Source of the DNA: Microbacter margulisiae
GTDB taxonomy: Bacteria; Bacteroidota; Bacteroidia; Bacteroidales; Paludibacteraceae
Length of the DNA stretch: 64,000 nucleotides
Assembly: GCF_014192515.1 (NCBI RefSeq)
Contig: NZ_JACHYB010000001.1
Coordinates: forward strand, 434,001 to 498,000
Direction: 5' to 3'
How positions within the stretch are numbered: the stretch's first letter is position 1; each line of letters starts with the position of its first letter. The notes below the pieces were generated by a model. That model had not been told where the DNA came from. It worked only from the letters and a program-made list of their open reading frames with translations, and made no database searches. Shown here piece after piece: positions 53,760 through 63,604 of the stretch. A program made the position numbers and the translations under genes.

Positions 53760-54326
53760 TTATGCAATAGGAGTAATAATGCCTTTTTCCGTGATGATAT
53801 GATGCATTTTGACATCCCATTTCCCTACTGGAACTTCATCTACTATCTGACAATAGAATGCAACAGCTATGGTATGTAAATTGTGTTGTAATAAGAATTT
53901 ATCGTAGTAACCTTTTCCACGTCCCAGTCTGTTCCCATCGCGATCAAATGCCATTCCAGGAATAACTGCCAAATCGATGTTGCCTTCAAATGGTTGTCCT
54001 AACGGTTCTCCTATGTTCAGCACTCCTTGCTGTAAATCATGTACTCCGGTAAATTGTCTGATTTCCAAGGTGTCATCTTTTACAACCGGCAACAACCAAA
54101 CCTTTTCCGATAAATGATTTTGGACAAACGTATGCGTTTCTACCTCGTCAGGCATTGACCAGTAGCAGAGTATAGTTTTAGCTTTCTGAAACAGTTCATT
54201 TTGTTTCAGTATATCAAAAATTTGGGACGAAAACACTTCCCGATCTTTTACGTCGAGCGTTTTTTTTCGTTCCTTAATGAGCAAACGTAGTGCTTTTTTT
54301 TGTTCAGTGAGAGAGGTACCACTCAT
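53760..54326 (-). CDS. 5-formyltetrahydrofolate cyclo-ligase
   Basis: About 188 residues. The ATP/folate-binding signature is PGMAFDRDGNRLGRGKGYYDKF, and MPDEVETHTF is also conserved. It recycles 5-formyl-THF. The start at 54326 (MSGTSLTEQKK) is more likely than the ATG at 54350, and it overlaps the end of the fcl gene by 23 bp, so translation is probably coupled. It is the last gene of the GDP-fucose operon. Confidence 0.93.
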   Translation of the reverse strand: MSGTSLTEQKKALRLLIKERKKTLDVKDREVFSSQIFDILKQNELFQKAKTILCYWSMPDEVETHTFVQNHLSEKVWLLPVVKDDTLEIRQFTGVHDLQQGVLNIGEPLGQPFEGNIDLAVIPGMAFDRDGNRLGRGKGYYDKFLLQHNLHTIAVAFYCQIVDEVPVGKWDVKMHHIITEKGIITPIA

Positions 54327-55386
54327 ATAACTTTTTGATTCCTTCTTCAATTTGGATAGTATGTTTCCATCCTAACCGATTTAACGTGGACGGATCAGTC
54401 AATTTGCGCATAGTACCGTCGGGTTTTTCAGTATTAAAACGTAGAGAACCTTTGAATTCAACCGTTGACTGAATAGTTTCTGCTAATTTCCTAATAGATA
54501 GTTCTTCGCCTGTCCCGATGTTGATATGGCAATTACGTATTTCTTGTTGATCCCCTTTCAGGTCATCAAAGTTAATGTTCTCCATAATAAAAACACAGGC
54601 ATCTGCCATTTCTTCGCTCCATAAGAACTCACGAAGTGGCTTACCGCTGCCCCAAATTTCTACTTCAACCCGACCATCTTTTTGAAATAGCCCAAAGGCA
54701 TTGAGTTTTTCAGTTATGTCATGTTCAGACGCATTGCCGTCTGTTGTTTGAACCGGTCTCTTGGAGAAATCAGCACGAATAGCATTCCAATCGTTGTTTT
54801 CTAAACATTTGCCAAGGTGTATTTTACGAACTAATGCTGGAAGAACGTGGGAAGAATGTAGGTCAAAATTATCATTTGGGCCATATAAATTAGTCGGCAT
54901 TACCGCAATATAATTGGTCCCATATTGTAGATTATAGCTTTCGCACATTTTTAATCCTGCAATTTTTGCAATGGCATACGGTTCATTGGTGTATTCCAGG
55001 GGGCCAGTCAGTAGTTCTTGTTCGCTCATCGGTTGTTTGGCATCACGCGGATAAATACAGGTACTGCCTAAAAATAGTAATTTCTTGACGTCATGCACAT
55101 ATGATTGATGGATGACATTGTTTTGGATGGCAAGATTGTCGTGTATAAATTCGGCGCGATATGTATTGTTGGCAACGATACCACCTACTTTCGCTGCTGC
55201 AAGAAATACATATTCAGGCTTTTCGTTAGCAAAAAAATCAGATACAGCTTGTTGATTGCGCAAATCCAGTTCCGAAGAACTTCTTATTATAAAGTTTGTA
55301 TATCCTTTTAATTGAAGGTTGCGCAAAATAGCCGATCCAACCAATCCTTTGTGGCCAGCTACAAATATTTTAGCATCTTTTGTCAT
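54304..55386 (-). CDS. fcl: GDP-L-fucose synthase
   Basis: 360 residues of the SDR-extended type. NADP motif GHKGLVGSAI near residue 11, active-site GSTCIYP and the Tyr-x3-Lys in YAIAKIAG. It turns GDP-4-keto-6-deoxymannose into GDP-L-fucose in two steps (epimerase and reductase). It stands 24 bp after the gmd gene, whose product is its substrate. Length and motifs are normal, with an extra stretch of about 30 residues near 200-230 seen in the Bacteroidota branch. Confidence 0.96.
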   Translation of the reverse strand: MTKDAKIFVAGHKGLVGSAILRNLQLKGYTNFIIRSSSELDLRNQQAVSDFFANEKPEYVFLAAAKVGGIVANNTYRAEFIHDNLAIQNNVIHQSYVHDVKKLLFLGSTCIYPRDAKQPMSEQELLTGPLEYTNEPYAIAKIAGLKMCESYNLQYGTNYIAVMPTNLYGPNDNFDLHSSHVLPALVRKIHLGKCLENNDWNAIRADFSKRPVQTTDGNASEHDITEKLNAFGLFQKDGRVEVEIWGSGKPLREFLWSEEMADACVFIMENINFDDLKGDQQEIRNCHINIGTGEELSIRKLAETIQSTVEFKGSLRFNTEKPDGTMRKLTDPSTLNRLGWKHTIQIEEGIKKLYEWYLSH

Positions 55387-55410
55387 AAGTTTTCAGTGTG
55401 TAGTCATGCA

Positions 55411-56490
55411 TTACCACTTGATGCGTGATTGATTGATCTTTTCAACGTAATCGTAGTCAAACCGTACCATTCTCGTTACCAATTCTTTGAAAGATGTTTG
55501 CGTTGGATTCCATCCTAATAATTTTTTTGCTTTAGCTGGATTTCCAAGCAGTTGATCGACATCAGTGGGCCTGAAGTATTTAGGATCTACTTCAACCAAT
55601 ACTTTCCCCGTTTTTTTACAAATTCCTTTTTCATCGATTCCCTGATCCTGCCATTCCAGATCAATGCCAAGTTCTGCAAATGCCAAGGTACAAAATTCAC
55701 GAACGGTATGCATTTCTCCGGTAGCAATGACAAAATCTTCTGGCGTTGAGTGTTGAAGAATCAACCACATACATTCGACGTAATCTTTTGCATATCCCCA
55801 ATCTCGCAACGAATCAAGGCTCCCTAAATAGAGCTTTTGTTGGTATCCTCTTTTTATACGGGCAGCGGCCAATGTAATTTTACGAGTTACGAATGTCTCT
55901 CCACGTCGTTCCGATTCATGATTAAATAAAATACCGTTGACAGCAAACATATTATAAGCTTCACGGTAGTTTTTGGTAATCCAAAAGCCATACATCTTTG
56001 CTACTGCGTAAGGAGAACGGGGATAGAACGGAGTAGTTTCCGTTTGAGGCACTTCCTGTACTTTGCCAAAAAGCTCGGAAGTAGATGCCTGATAAATGCG
56101 TGTTGTTTTTTCAAGACCACATATGCGTACCGCTTCTAAAAGGCGCAATGTACCGACTCCATCTGTTTCAGCTGTATATTCAGGAACTTCGAATGATACC
56201 TTCACGTGCGATTGTGCAGCTAAATTATAGATCTCATCAGGTTTGATTTCCTGCATCAACCGAATAAGATTGGACGAATCAGTCATGTCGCCATAATGCA
56301 GTTGAATTTTACGATTCTTGTGCATATCTTCAATCAGGTCATCAATATATAAATGTTCAATCTTTTGTGTGTTAAAGATGGAACTCCGGCGAATAATGCC
56401 ATGCACCTGATACCCTTTATCTAATAAAAACTCGGCTAAATATGAGCCATCCTGCCCATTAATTCCAGTGATAAGTGCTGTTTTACCCAT
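55411..56490 (-). CDS. gmd: GDP-mannose 4,6-dehydratase
   Basis: 359 residues. Cofactor motif [15 protein letters not shown] at the start, the catalytic Thr/Ser in STSELFG and Tyr-x3-Lys in SPYAVAKMY. It makes GDP-4-keto-6-deoxymannose from GDP-mannose, the first step of GDP-L-fucose synthesis. It lies 3 bp after the phosphomutase gene stop, with fcl next, so the operon order is phosphomutase, gmd, fcl, folate cyclo-ligase. Confidence 0.97.
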   Translation of the reverse strand: MGKTALITGINGQDGSYLAEFLLDKGYQVHGIIRRSSIFNTQKIEHLYIDDLIEDMHKNRKIQLHYGDMTDSSNLIRLMQEIKPDEIYNLAAQSHVKVSFEVPEYTAETDGVGTLRLLEAVRICGLEKTTRIYQASTSELFGKVQEVPQTETTPFYPRSPYAVAKMYGFWITKNYREAYNMFAVNGILFNHESERRGETFVTRKITLAAARIKRGYQQKLYLGSLDSLRDWGYAKDYVECMWLILQHSTPEDFVIATGEMHTVREFCTLAFAELGIDLEWQDQGIDEKGICKKTGKVLVEVDPKYFRPTDVDQLLGNPAKAKKLLGWNPTQTSFKELVTRMVRFDYDYVEKINQSRIKW

Positions 56491-56493
56491 AGT

Positions 56494-57879
56494 TTATGCA
56501 ATAAAAGTAGTAATTTCGGAGATAAATTGGTCAGCTAACCGATTCGCTTCTTCCTGAGAAGGAGCTTCCGTGTAAATACGAATAATGGGTTCTGTATTGG
56601 ATTTGCGAAGATGAACCCAACTGGTTGGAAAGTCAATTTTGACCCCGTCAATCGTGCTTACATCAAGTGATGTATATTGATTTGCTATGTGTTGCAAGAG
56701 TTTGTCCACATCGATTTCAGAGGTCAAATCCATACGTTTCTTAGCCATGAAATAGGCCGGATAAGTTCGACGTAATTCGGTAGGCTTCATTTCGCTTATA
56801 GCAAGATGTGATAGGAAAAGTGCAATGCCGACTAATGCATCGCGACCATAATGACATTCCGGATAAATAACGCCACCATTTCCTTCTCCTCCTATAATAG
56901 CTTGGGTTGCTTTCATTTTTTCAACCACATTGACTTCTCCCACTGCTGAAGCAGTATATTGTCCTCCATGTTTCATGGTGATATCTCTCAAGGCACGGGT
57001 AGAACTCTTGTTTGATACCGTGTTCCCTGTGGTATGTGCTAAAACATAATCGGCGACCGAAACCAACGTGTATTCTTCTCCAAACATTGACCCATCTTCA
57101 CATATGATGGCTAAGCGGTCAACATCCGGGTCGACAACAAATCCCACATCAACGTTGCCTTGTTTTAGTAATCCGGAGATTTCGGTTAAATGATCGGGAA
57201 GGGGTTCCGGGTTGTGTGCAAAATTGCCATTAGGTGTACAGTTCAGCATTTCTATTGTGTTTACACCTAAAGCTTTCAATAATTCAGGAATAGCAATTCC
57301 TCCAACCGAATTGACACAATCAATAGCCACCGTGAAGTTTGAGCGATAAATAGCTTCTATATTGACCAATGGTAAAGACAATACTTTTTCAATATGCTTT
57401 TGTGTGAAACTGCTATCATACGTTAGCTTTCCTAATTCGTCAACCGGGGCAAACCGGTAACTTCCGGATTCGGCGATTTGTAATACCTCTTCGCCTTCCA
57501 GTGCATTAAGAAATTCGCCTTGTCCGTTGAGTAATTTCAATGCGTTCCATTGCTTGGGATTATGACTGGCTGTTAAGATAATGCCTCCTGCAGCGCGCTC
57601 CAATTGTACGGCTACTTCAGTTGTAGGTGTCGTAGCCAAACCGATATCGATTACGTCACAGCCCATTCCTAAAAGCGTACCAATTACGACATGATTTACC
57701 ATTTCACCGGAAATACGTGCATCACGTCCTACAATAATAGTGGTTTTTTTTTCGTTCTTTTGCTTGATCCAGAATGCATAGGCTGCAGTAAACCGGGTTA
57801 AATCCAGCGGATTCAAGCCTTCTCCAATTTGGCCACCAATTGTGCCCCGAATACCTGAAATTGATTTGATAAGCGTCAT
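56494..57879 (-). CDS. glmM: Phosphoglucosamine mutase / phosphomannomutase (GlmM-type)
   Basis: 461 residues of the alpha-D-phosphohexomutase family. The phosphorylated Ser105 is in TASHNP, the metal loop is DPDVDRLA, and the phosphate-binding loop is RKSNTEPIIRIY. The GlmM-type start (IKSISGIRGTIGG) and size fit the phosphoglucosamine mutase of this phylum. In this operon a phosphomannomutase role, feeding GDP-mannose, is equally possible; the motifs cannot separate the two. Confidence 0.9.
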   Translation of the reverse strand: MTLIKSISGIRGTIGGQIGEGLNPLDLTRFTAAYAFWIKQKNEKKTTIIVGRDARISGEMVNHVVIGTLLGMGCDVIDIGLATTPTTEVAVQLERAAGGIILTASHNPKQWNALKLLNGQGEFLNALEGEEVLQIAESGSYRFAPVDELGKLTYDSSFTQKHIEKVLSLPLVNIEAIYRSNFTVAIDCVNSVGGIAIPELLKALGVNTIEMLNCTPNGNFAHNPEPLPDHLTEISGLLKQGNVDVGFVVDPDVDRLAIICEDGSMFGEEYTLVSVADYVLAHTTGNTVSNKSSTRALRDITMKHGGQYTASAVGEVNVVEKMKATQAIIGGEGNGGVIYPECHYGRDALVGIALFLSHLAISEMKPTELRRTYPAYFMAKKRMDLTSEIDVDKLLQHIANQYTSLDVSTIDGVKIDFPTSWVHLRKSNTEPIIRIYTEAPSQEEANRLADQFISEITTFIA

Positions 57880-57965
57880 AATTCCGTTTGTCTCTAAAAA
57901 ATACGATTATCATCGTTTATATGTAAACAGATTATAATCATTGTGTTATTATTTTAAAACCTTAT

Positions 57966-58517
57966 TTAGTTTTGACCCGGTATCTTCAGAATACTGATTA
58001 CGTGAATGTAAGGAATAATACTGGTTTGTTCTGCGGAAAAGCCTATTCCTCCAGGAACAATGAGCGTTGCTTGCGCTCCACTATATTTCATATAAGAAAT
58101 GGCTTCTTGCCATGCAGGAGGTTCAGAACCACTGACCCGGTATATCATCATATAAGGATAGGGTGAGTCAAGTGTTGTCCATGAGTTTTCCACAGTATCC
58201 GGCGGTGTTGTGATAGAAATTTTCAGATAACGCACCGAAACTTCATCCCCTGCTCGAATAGAGTCGGTAGTTGTATCACCACAAACATTCAAATGATAGT
58301 ATAAACCAGTAGAACTAACATAATATTCTTTAGAAGATGTCCATTTGTCAAACGCAGGTAATGTTCCGACGGTTTGGATACCATTTTGTTTTACATAGTT
58401 TTTGATTGTAACATCTTGTGCTTTTAAGAGATTTGCATAAGTCCCTGAAGAAGTGCAACTCGTTAGCAATAGAAGAAAGGAAAAACTACTTAGAATAAAA
58501 ACGGGGATTCGTTTCAT
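57966..58517 (-). CDS. DUF4827 lipoprotein, FKBP-like
   Basis: 183 residues. Lipobox with the cysteine in LLLTSCTSSG. The order helix (ANLLKAQDVTIKNYVKQNG), strand pair and the region AGDEVSVRYLKISI fits DUF4827, a Bacteroidales family related to FKBP-type isomerases. The catalytic pocket residues of FKBP are not clear. It is probably anchored in the outer membrane. It is upstream of the GlmM-type gene by 86 bp, on the same strand, and may lead the operon. Confidence 0.82.
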   Translation of the reverse strand: MKRIPVFILSSFSFLLLLTSCTSSGTYANLLKAQDVTIKNYVKQNGIQTVGTLPAFDKWTSSKEYYVSSTGLYYHLNVCGDTTTDSIRAGDEVSVRYLKISITTPPDTVENSWTTLDSPYPYMMIYRVSGSEPPAWQEAISYMKYSGAQATLIVPGGIGFSAEQTSIIPYIHVISILKIPGQN

Positions 58518-59219
58518 AAGTGGAAAAGGGTTGTAAAATTATCTCCTTAACAGTAAGGATTTATTGCCGACAAAGTTACAATTTTATTTCGTTTTGAGGC
58601 AATCTAATGATTCATTTTTTCATAGGTAATGATCAGCAGCAAATACCTGTAAATTGTTATATCTTTGTATGCTTTTTGAGTGATTTCAAATGTATATAAT
58701 TTAAGGTATAACGATTTGATTATCAATATTGTTTTTGAAAATGGAATTATCTTTGTATCCTGATGTAATGCTGAAAATACGCTATTTATCATCTCAAAAA
58801 CATTTAAGATGTGGTTCCTGTTTATCTGGAGAGCCTACAAAATGAGACAATTTGTAACAACGCAAAATCCTTAATGGTTAATTATATATAAATGTCTCGC
58901 TTTCAGCTCTTAATTAGGCATAATACAAATTTTACCGGCCAATCTTTATTGGTAAAATGCTTTATTTCATATCGCAAGATAAAAGAACTGACACCTTTAT
59001 TCTTTCTCTTTAGTAATATTAATTGTATTCTCATTCAACCTTTTTCAAATTATAGAGTCAAAACTACATGTTACAGTAAGATTGACAACGTCTTTTGGTC
59101 AACATGTGTAAGTAGAAGTATGGTTATAAATGATTTTATCTCAACGTACTGATATTTTGATTCACTCCGTTTGTTTTCATGCTCTTAAATATTGATTTTT
59201 GCATTCTTTGATAATAAAT
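58518..59219. other. AT-rich intergenic region of 702 bp
   Basis: No gene is supported. Two short open frames (58604-58792 minus, 58892-59152 plus) lack any family resemblance. TTACCGGCCAA and TTGGTAAA at about 58932-58958 can pair. The region is divergent, so both the DUF4827 operon and the NRPS-like gene should have promoters here, but none is clear. Confidence 0.5.
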
Positions 59220-62200
59220 ATGGATTCTCAAATAAACAGACCCGCGTTTTTAGATCAGTTTTTTGAAACAACAGCTCAGTTATATCCAGATAACATTGCT
59301 ATAGAATATGGGAAGAAGCATTATACATATTCCGAAGTTGATCGTTTAGCAAATAGGTTGGCTCATTTTTTACAAGAGCATGAGGTTGCTCCAGAAGAAA
59401 AAGTGGCTATTTTGCTACCTCGTATTCCTGAAGTTTACATTGCCATGTTAGGCACTCTGAAGGCGGGAGGAGCTTATATTCCAATAGACCCGGAAGCTCC
59501 TGGTGAAAGGGTTAATTTCATTATGCATGATTCGGATGCAAAAATGCTGATAACCGATGATGGTATGCTGGAACGAGTTGCTTCTCATTTGGATCAATAT
59601 CCTGTTTTCAATATTGACCATCAAATGCAGGAATTGCATCGCTATTCAGATAGTAACCCATTCGTCATCCATAGAGAATCTAATAATCTTTGCTATATAA
59701 TTTATACCTCTGGGAGTAGCGGGGAGCCTAAAGGCGTATTGCTAGAGCATCGGAATGTGATTAACTATATAATAGGTGCTCAGGAAATTTATCCTGTGGA
59801 TTACACACACCGTGTTTTACAAGGTTTCTCCGTTTCTTTTGATGCGTCTGTCGAAGAAATTTGGGTCACTTTTGCGGCAGGAGCTACACTTGTAGTGGGA
59901 ACTTTTGAGATTATGCGTTCGGGAGATCGGTTTGCTTCTATTTTGAACGATCTGAATATTACATTTCTGTCATGTGCGCCAACGTTATTGTCGATGGTGC
60001 ATGAGGATATTCCTAATTTGAAAATATTGATTTTCGGAGGTGAAGTTTGTTCAACGGATATTGCTCATAGATGGTGCAAACCTGGTAGATTAGTGTATAA
60101 TACATATGGACCGACAGAAGCAGCGGTGATTGCAACATATTCAATATTGGAAGCTGCAAAACCAGTGAGTATTGGCCGTCCACTGTTAGGGTATGATATT
60201 TTTGTGGTCAATGAACAATTAGAACCTGTAGCTGAAGGAGAAGAAGGCGAAATACTTATTGGTGGTCCGAGCGTTGCACGAGGATATTTACATCGTGACG
60301 ATCTTACCAGTCAGAAGTTTATTTCAACTGATAGATTTGATGGGAGTTATAGGCGTTATTATCGTACAGGCGACTTGGCAAAATATGCATCAAATGGTGA
60401 ACTTTTCTTTATGGGTAGGGCTGATGCACAAGTGAAAGTCAGAGGATTCAGAGTTGAATTGGCAGAAATAGAAGGATTACTTCTGCAATTTAATGGAGTT
60501 CAAGCTGCTGTTGTTGCTTTGGATAGCGCGACACAGCAATTGGCTGCTTATGTTGTTGTGGATCACAATACGGAAATTGACCGTGAAGTGCTGGCTGACT
60601 TATTACGGTTGAAATTGCCATACTACATGATCCCTTCCACATTGGATGTGATTGATCAGCTGCCTATGACAACCAGTCAAAAAATTGACCGGAAAAGATT
60701 ACCTGTACCTCATACCCCGCTTTCATATTCTGCTAAGAAAGAGATTATTGCTCCATCAACAACTTTGGAAAAAGCCATGGTGACTATTATGGCGAAGCAT
60801 TTCAAACGCGACAACATATCTATGGATGATCATTTTTTCAATGATTTAGGAGGTCATTCATTGTTAGCTGCATTGGTGGTATCTGAAATGAGAGAAAAAG
60901 CGATGTTTGCCACTATGTCAGTTGTTGATGTATATAAATTTCCTGTTTTATCTGATTTGGCAAAGGAGCTTGAAAAAAAACAACAACAACCCGAACAAAA
61001 AACAGCGTCCAAAAAAGAACGAGATATTTATGTCCCTTCTAAAATGAATTATTACACGTGTGTGTTTTTTCAAGGGATTGCTATGATTTTCCTTTTGTTG
61101 TTGTTTGGCATTGAATGGCTAGGTCCTTTCTTTGTTTATTCATATTATTATCAGGCAGATAATGGTGTATTTCATTCTATGGTGACAATGCTATGGATGT
61201 ACTTTATTCTGATGCCTGTACTTTCTCTTTTTGCTATTGGATTTAAATGGGCAGTTATAGGTCGAATAAAACCCGGAAAATACAAATTGTGGGGGAGTTA
61301 TTATTTTCGGTTTTGGATTGTTGATAAAGTTATTAATATTGCACCTATTAATTATTTTACCGGGACCTCAATAATGAATGTTTTTTTGCGGGCATTGGGA
61401 GCTAAAATAGGGAAGAATGTTTATATCAATACTTCTGCTATTTCTGCTTTTGATTTGCTGCGTATAGGTGATAACGTTAGCATCTGTACGGATACGCATC
61501 TTCGGGGTTACAACATTGCAGATGGGTTTTTGTATATTGGAGACATATCATTGGAGGATGACTGCTTTGTGGGCACACGATGCAATTTATCTCATAATAC
61601 CAAGATGGAACGCAATTCGTCTATTGACGATCTTACCTTGGTTGCAGAAGGAACAGTGATTCCTGCTAATGAACAATGGAGCGGATCGCCTGCTGTGAAA
61701 ATCGGGACAAATGGGAAACCGGAGCATCAAAAGCTTTGGTCGGTACGTAATTCCATATTGTTTTTTATCAGCATCTTCCTTATTCCTTTGATTACAATGC
61801 TTGCTTATTTTCCTGGCTTGGTTTTGATTACACACTTGGCCTATGTTTCGAGAGGATTTCATTTTTTATGGTCGACCATTGGAGTAGGGGTTTCATTTGT
61901 GGTGCTTTTGACGGTGATTATTGCGATTTTGAAATGGTTGATGCTAGGAAATATCAAGGAAGGCAAATATCCCGTTAATAGTATTTTTTACTATAAGAAG
62001 TGGTTCTTTGATCAACTGATGAAATTGAGTTTACAGGTTATTGGAACACTATACACTACACTTTATTTACAAACTTGGTTTAAAATGTTAGGTGTAAAAA
62101 TGGGTAAACGGGTTGAAATTGCTACGGTTGAATTCATTTCTCCTGATCTGCTTGAGACTGGGGACGAATGTTTCCTTGCTGATTCCGTTTCTGTAGGTGC

Positions 62201-63128
62201 TTCACATGTGAGAAACGGATATATTACCATTGCAAAAGCCCGCATTGGAGATCGTACCTTTGTAGGAAACAGTGCCGTGATAAGTCCGGGAACCCGACTT
62301 GGTAGCGATGTTTTGGTTGGAGTACTTTCAAAAATGAGTCAGGAAAATCTCCCCGCGAAAGATGGCTCATCATGGTTTGGTTCTCCTGCTGTTTATCTTC
62401 CAAAACGTGATATTAATCAGGATTTTTCCATTAAACAAACCTATAAACCCACGAAACTTTTGTTTATACTTCGTTATTCCATTGAGTTTTTTCGGGTTAC
62501 CTTACCTGCAACATTTTTCATTGCTTTGGCAGCCCTGATTACGGATGTTGCTTCTTATTTGCAAGTTACGAAGTCACTGGGTGAGCTTTTCCTTTTGTTT
62601 CCTTTCATGTATCTTGGAGCTGCTATTTTGGGAACTATGGCAATGGCTATTTTTAAATGGATTGTTATTGGAAAATACAAACCAGCCAAGAAGCCATTAT
62701 GGAGTCATTATGTATGGAGAAGTGAGTTAGTAACAGGCGTTTATGAAAATTTTTTGGTACTGTTTTTCTTAAATATTCTGACAGGTACGCCGTTTATCAA
62801 ATATCCGTTGCGTTTACTCGGATGTAAGATAGGGAAAAAAGCATGTATGTTTACAACACAAATTACAGAGTTTGACTTGATTAAGATGGGAGATAATGTG
62901 GCTGTAAACGACAATTGTACCTTGCAGACACATTTATTTGAAGACCGAGTCATGAAAATGTCGTTTGTCGATATAGAAAATAATTGTAGCGTGGGTGGCA
63001 TGGCAGTTGTTTTGTATGATTCAAAAATGGAACATGATGCTATTTTACAACCTCTTTCTGTATTGATGAAAAGTGAAACGTTGCCTGCTAATACAATATT
63101 TAAAGGGGTTCCTGCAAATCCGTCTTAG
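59220..63128 (+). CDS. Pls/PosA-type NRPS-like protein (adenylation, carrier, membrane acyltransferase-like part)
   Basis: 1302 residues from the ATG at 59220. Adenylation domain (about 10-500) with YIIYTSGSSGEPKGV, NTYGPTEAAV, YRTGDLAKY and the closing Lys in TTSQKIDRKRL. A peptidyl carrier domain follows (about 525-595), with the pantetheine Ser547 in LGGHSL. The rest (about 610-1302) has several membrane helices and at least three left-handed beta-helix blocks (for example KIGKNVYINTSAISAFDLLRIG). This fits the Pls/PosA terminal domain of polylysine-synthase-like proteins. No condensation or thioesterase domain is present. It would activate one amino acid and join it into a homopolymer or to a surface molecule; the amino acid is not predicted. 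Confidence 0.9.
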   Translation: MDSQINRPAFLDQFFETTAQLYPDNIAIEYGKKHYTYSEVDRLANRLAHFLQEHEVAPEEKVAILLPRIPEVYIAMLGTLKAGGAYIPIDPEAPGERVNFIMHDSDAKMLITDDGMLERVASHLDQYPVFNIDHQMQELHRYSDSNPFVIHRESNNLCYIIYTSGSSGEPKGVLLEHRNVINYIIGAQEIYPVDYTHRVLQGFSVSFDASVEEIWVTFAAGATLVVGTFEIMRSGDRFASILNDLNITFLSCAPTLLSMVHEDIPNLKILIFGGEVCSTDIAHRWCKPGRLVYNTYGPTEAAVIATYSILEAAKPVSIGRPLLGYDIFVVNEQLEPVAEGEEGEILIGGPSVARGYLHRDDLTSQKFISTDRFDGSYRRYYRTGDLAKYASNGELFFMGRADAQVKVRGFRVELAEIEGLLLQFNGVQAAVVALDSATQQLAAYVVVDHNTEIDREVLADLLRLKLPYYMIPSTLDVIDQLPMTTSQKIDRKRLPVPHTPLSYSAKKEIIAPSTTLEKAMVTIMAKHFKRDNISMDDHFFNDLGGHSLLAALVVSEMREKAMFATMSVVDVYKFPVLSDLAKELEKKQQQPEQKTASKKERDIYVPSKMNYYTCVFFQGIAMIFLLLLFGIEWLGPFFVYSYYYQADNGVFHSMVTMLWMYFILMPVLSLFAIGFKWAVIGRIKPGKYKLWGSYYFRFWIVDKVINIAPINYFTGTSIMNVFLRALGAKIGKNVYINTSAISAFDLLRIGDNVSICTDTHLRGYNIADGFLYIGDISLEDDCFVGTRCNLSHNTKMERNSSIDDLTLVAEGTVIPANEQWSGSPAVKIGTNGKPEHQKLWSVRNSILFFISIFLIPLITMLAYFPGLVLITHLAYVSRGFHFLWSTIGVGVSFVVLLTVIIAILKWLMLGNIKEGKYPVNSIFYYKKWFFDQLMKLSLQVIGTLYTTLYLQTWFKMLGVKMGKRVEIATVEFISPDLLETGDECFLADSVSVGASHVRNGYITIAKARIGDRTFVGNSAVISPGTRLGSDVLVGVLSKMSQENLPAKDGSSWFGSPAVYLPKRDINQDFSIKQTYKPTKLLFILRYSIEFFRVTLPATFFIALAALITDVASYLQVTKSLGELFLLFPFMYLGAAILGTMAMAIFKWIVIGKYKPAKKPLWSHYVWRSELVTGVYENFLVLFFLNILTGTPFIKYPLRLLGCKIGKKACMFTTQITEFDLIKMGDNVAVNDNCTLQTHLFEDRVMKMSFVDIENNCSVGGMAVVLYDSKMEHDAILQPLSVLMKSETLPANTIFKGVPANPS

Positions 63129-63210
63129 TGTGTTGTATCTTTGTTTTGTCTTAGAGCTGTGTTGTGGGTACAACGCAGTATTTATCATCACCAATAGAAA
63201 AGATATCAAG

Positions 63211-63432
63211 ATGGAACAACCCAATTATGATAATATTTTTGAGGAAATTAGTTCACTCATTGCAAATCAAAAATATAACGAAGCAATTAATAAACTGCAA
63301 ACGATTTTACAGCAGGATAGCAATAATGTAAAAGCGAAGGCGTTATTGGAGTATATTCAACGTATTCTAAATTATATGAATCGGAATATATATGCCTCGA
63401 CTAATCTGGATCTCGATCCTTGGGAAGAGTAA
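63211..63432 (+). CDS. Small helical (TPR-like) protein
   Basis: 73 residues from the ATG at 63211; a longer frame from 63073 overlaps the NRPS-like gene and has no better start. IFEEISSLIANQKYNEAINKLQTIL and NNVKAKALLEYIQRIL form helix pairs like one TPR, and the end is acidic (LDLDPWEE). It lies between the NRPS-like gene and the sigma-factor gene, about 80 bp after the first. A role as a partner protein is possible but not shown. Confidence 0.7.
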   Translation: MEQPNYDNIFEEISSLIANQKYNEAINKLQTILQQDSNNVKAKALLEYIQRILNYMNRNIYASTNLDLDPWEE

Positions 63433-63604
63433 GATGGAATGGAACTACATCTATTCTTTTGATTTTCAAATCTACACAACCTAACCTTTCCCTCCTTACC
63501 CGTTATTTTTTATCTTACAGCGTAGGATTTTTATTCCTTTTGTGTCTAATTAAAATATCCTGATAATTTGGATATATTTGATTATTAATTCTTTTTTCAT
63601 TCCT

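Noticed and set aside
58604..59152. Two short genes in the region before the NRPS-like gene
   Set aside because: AT-rich, no motif, no plausible start signal, and low similarity to protein-like composition.
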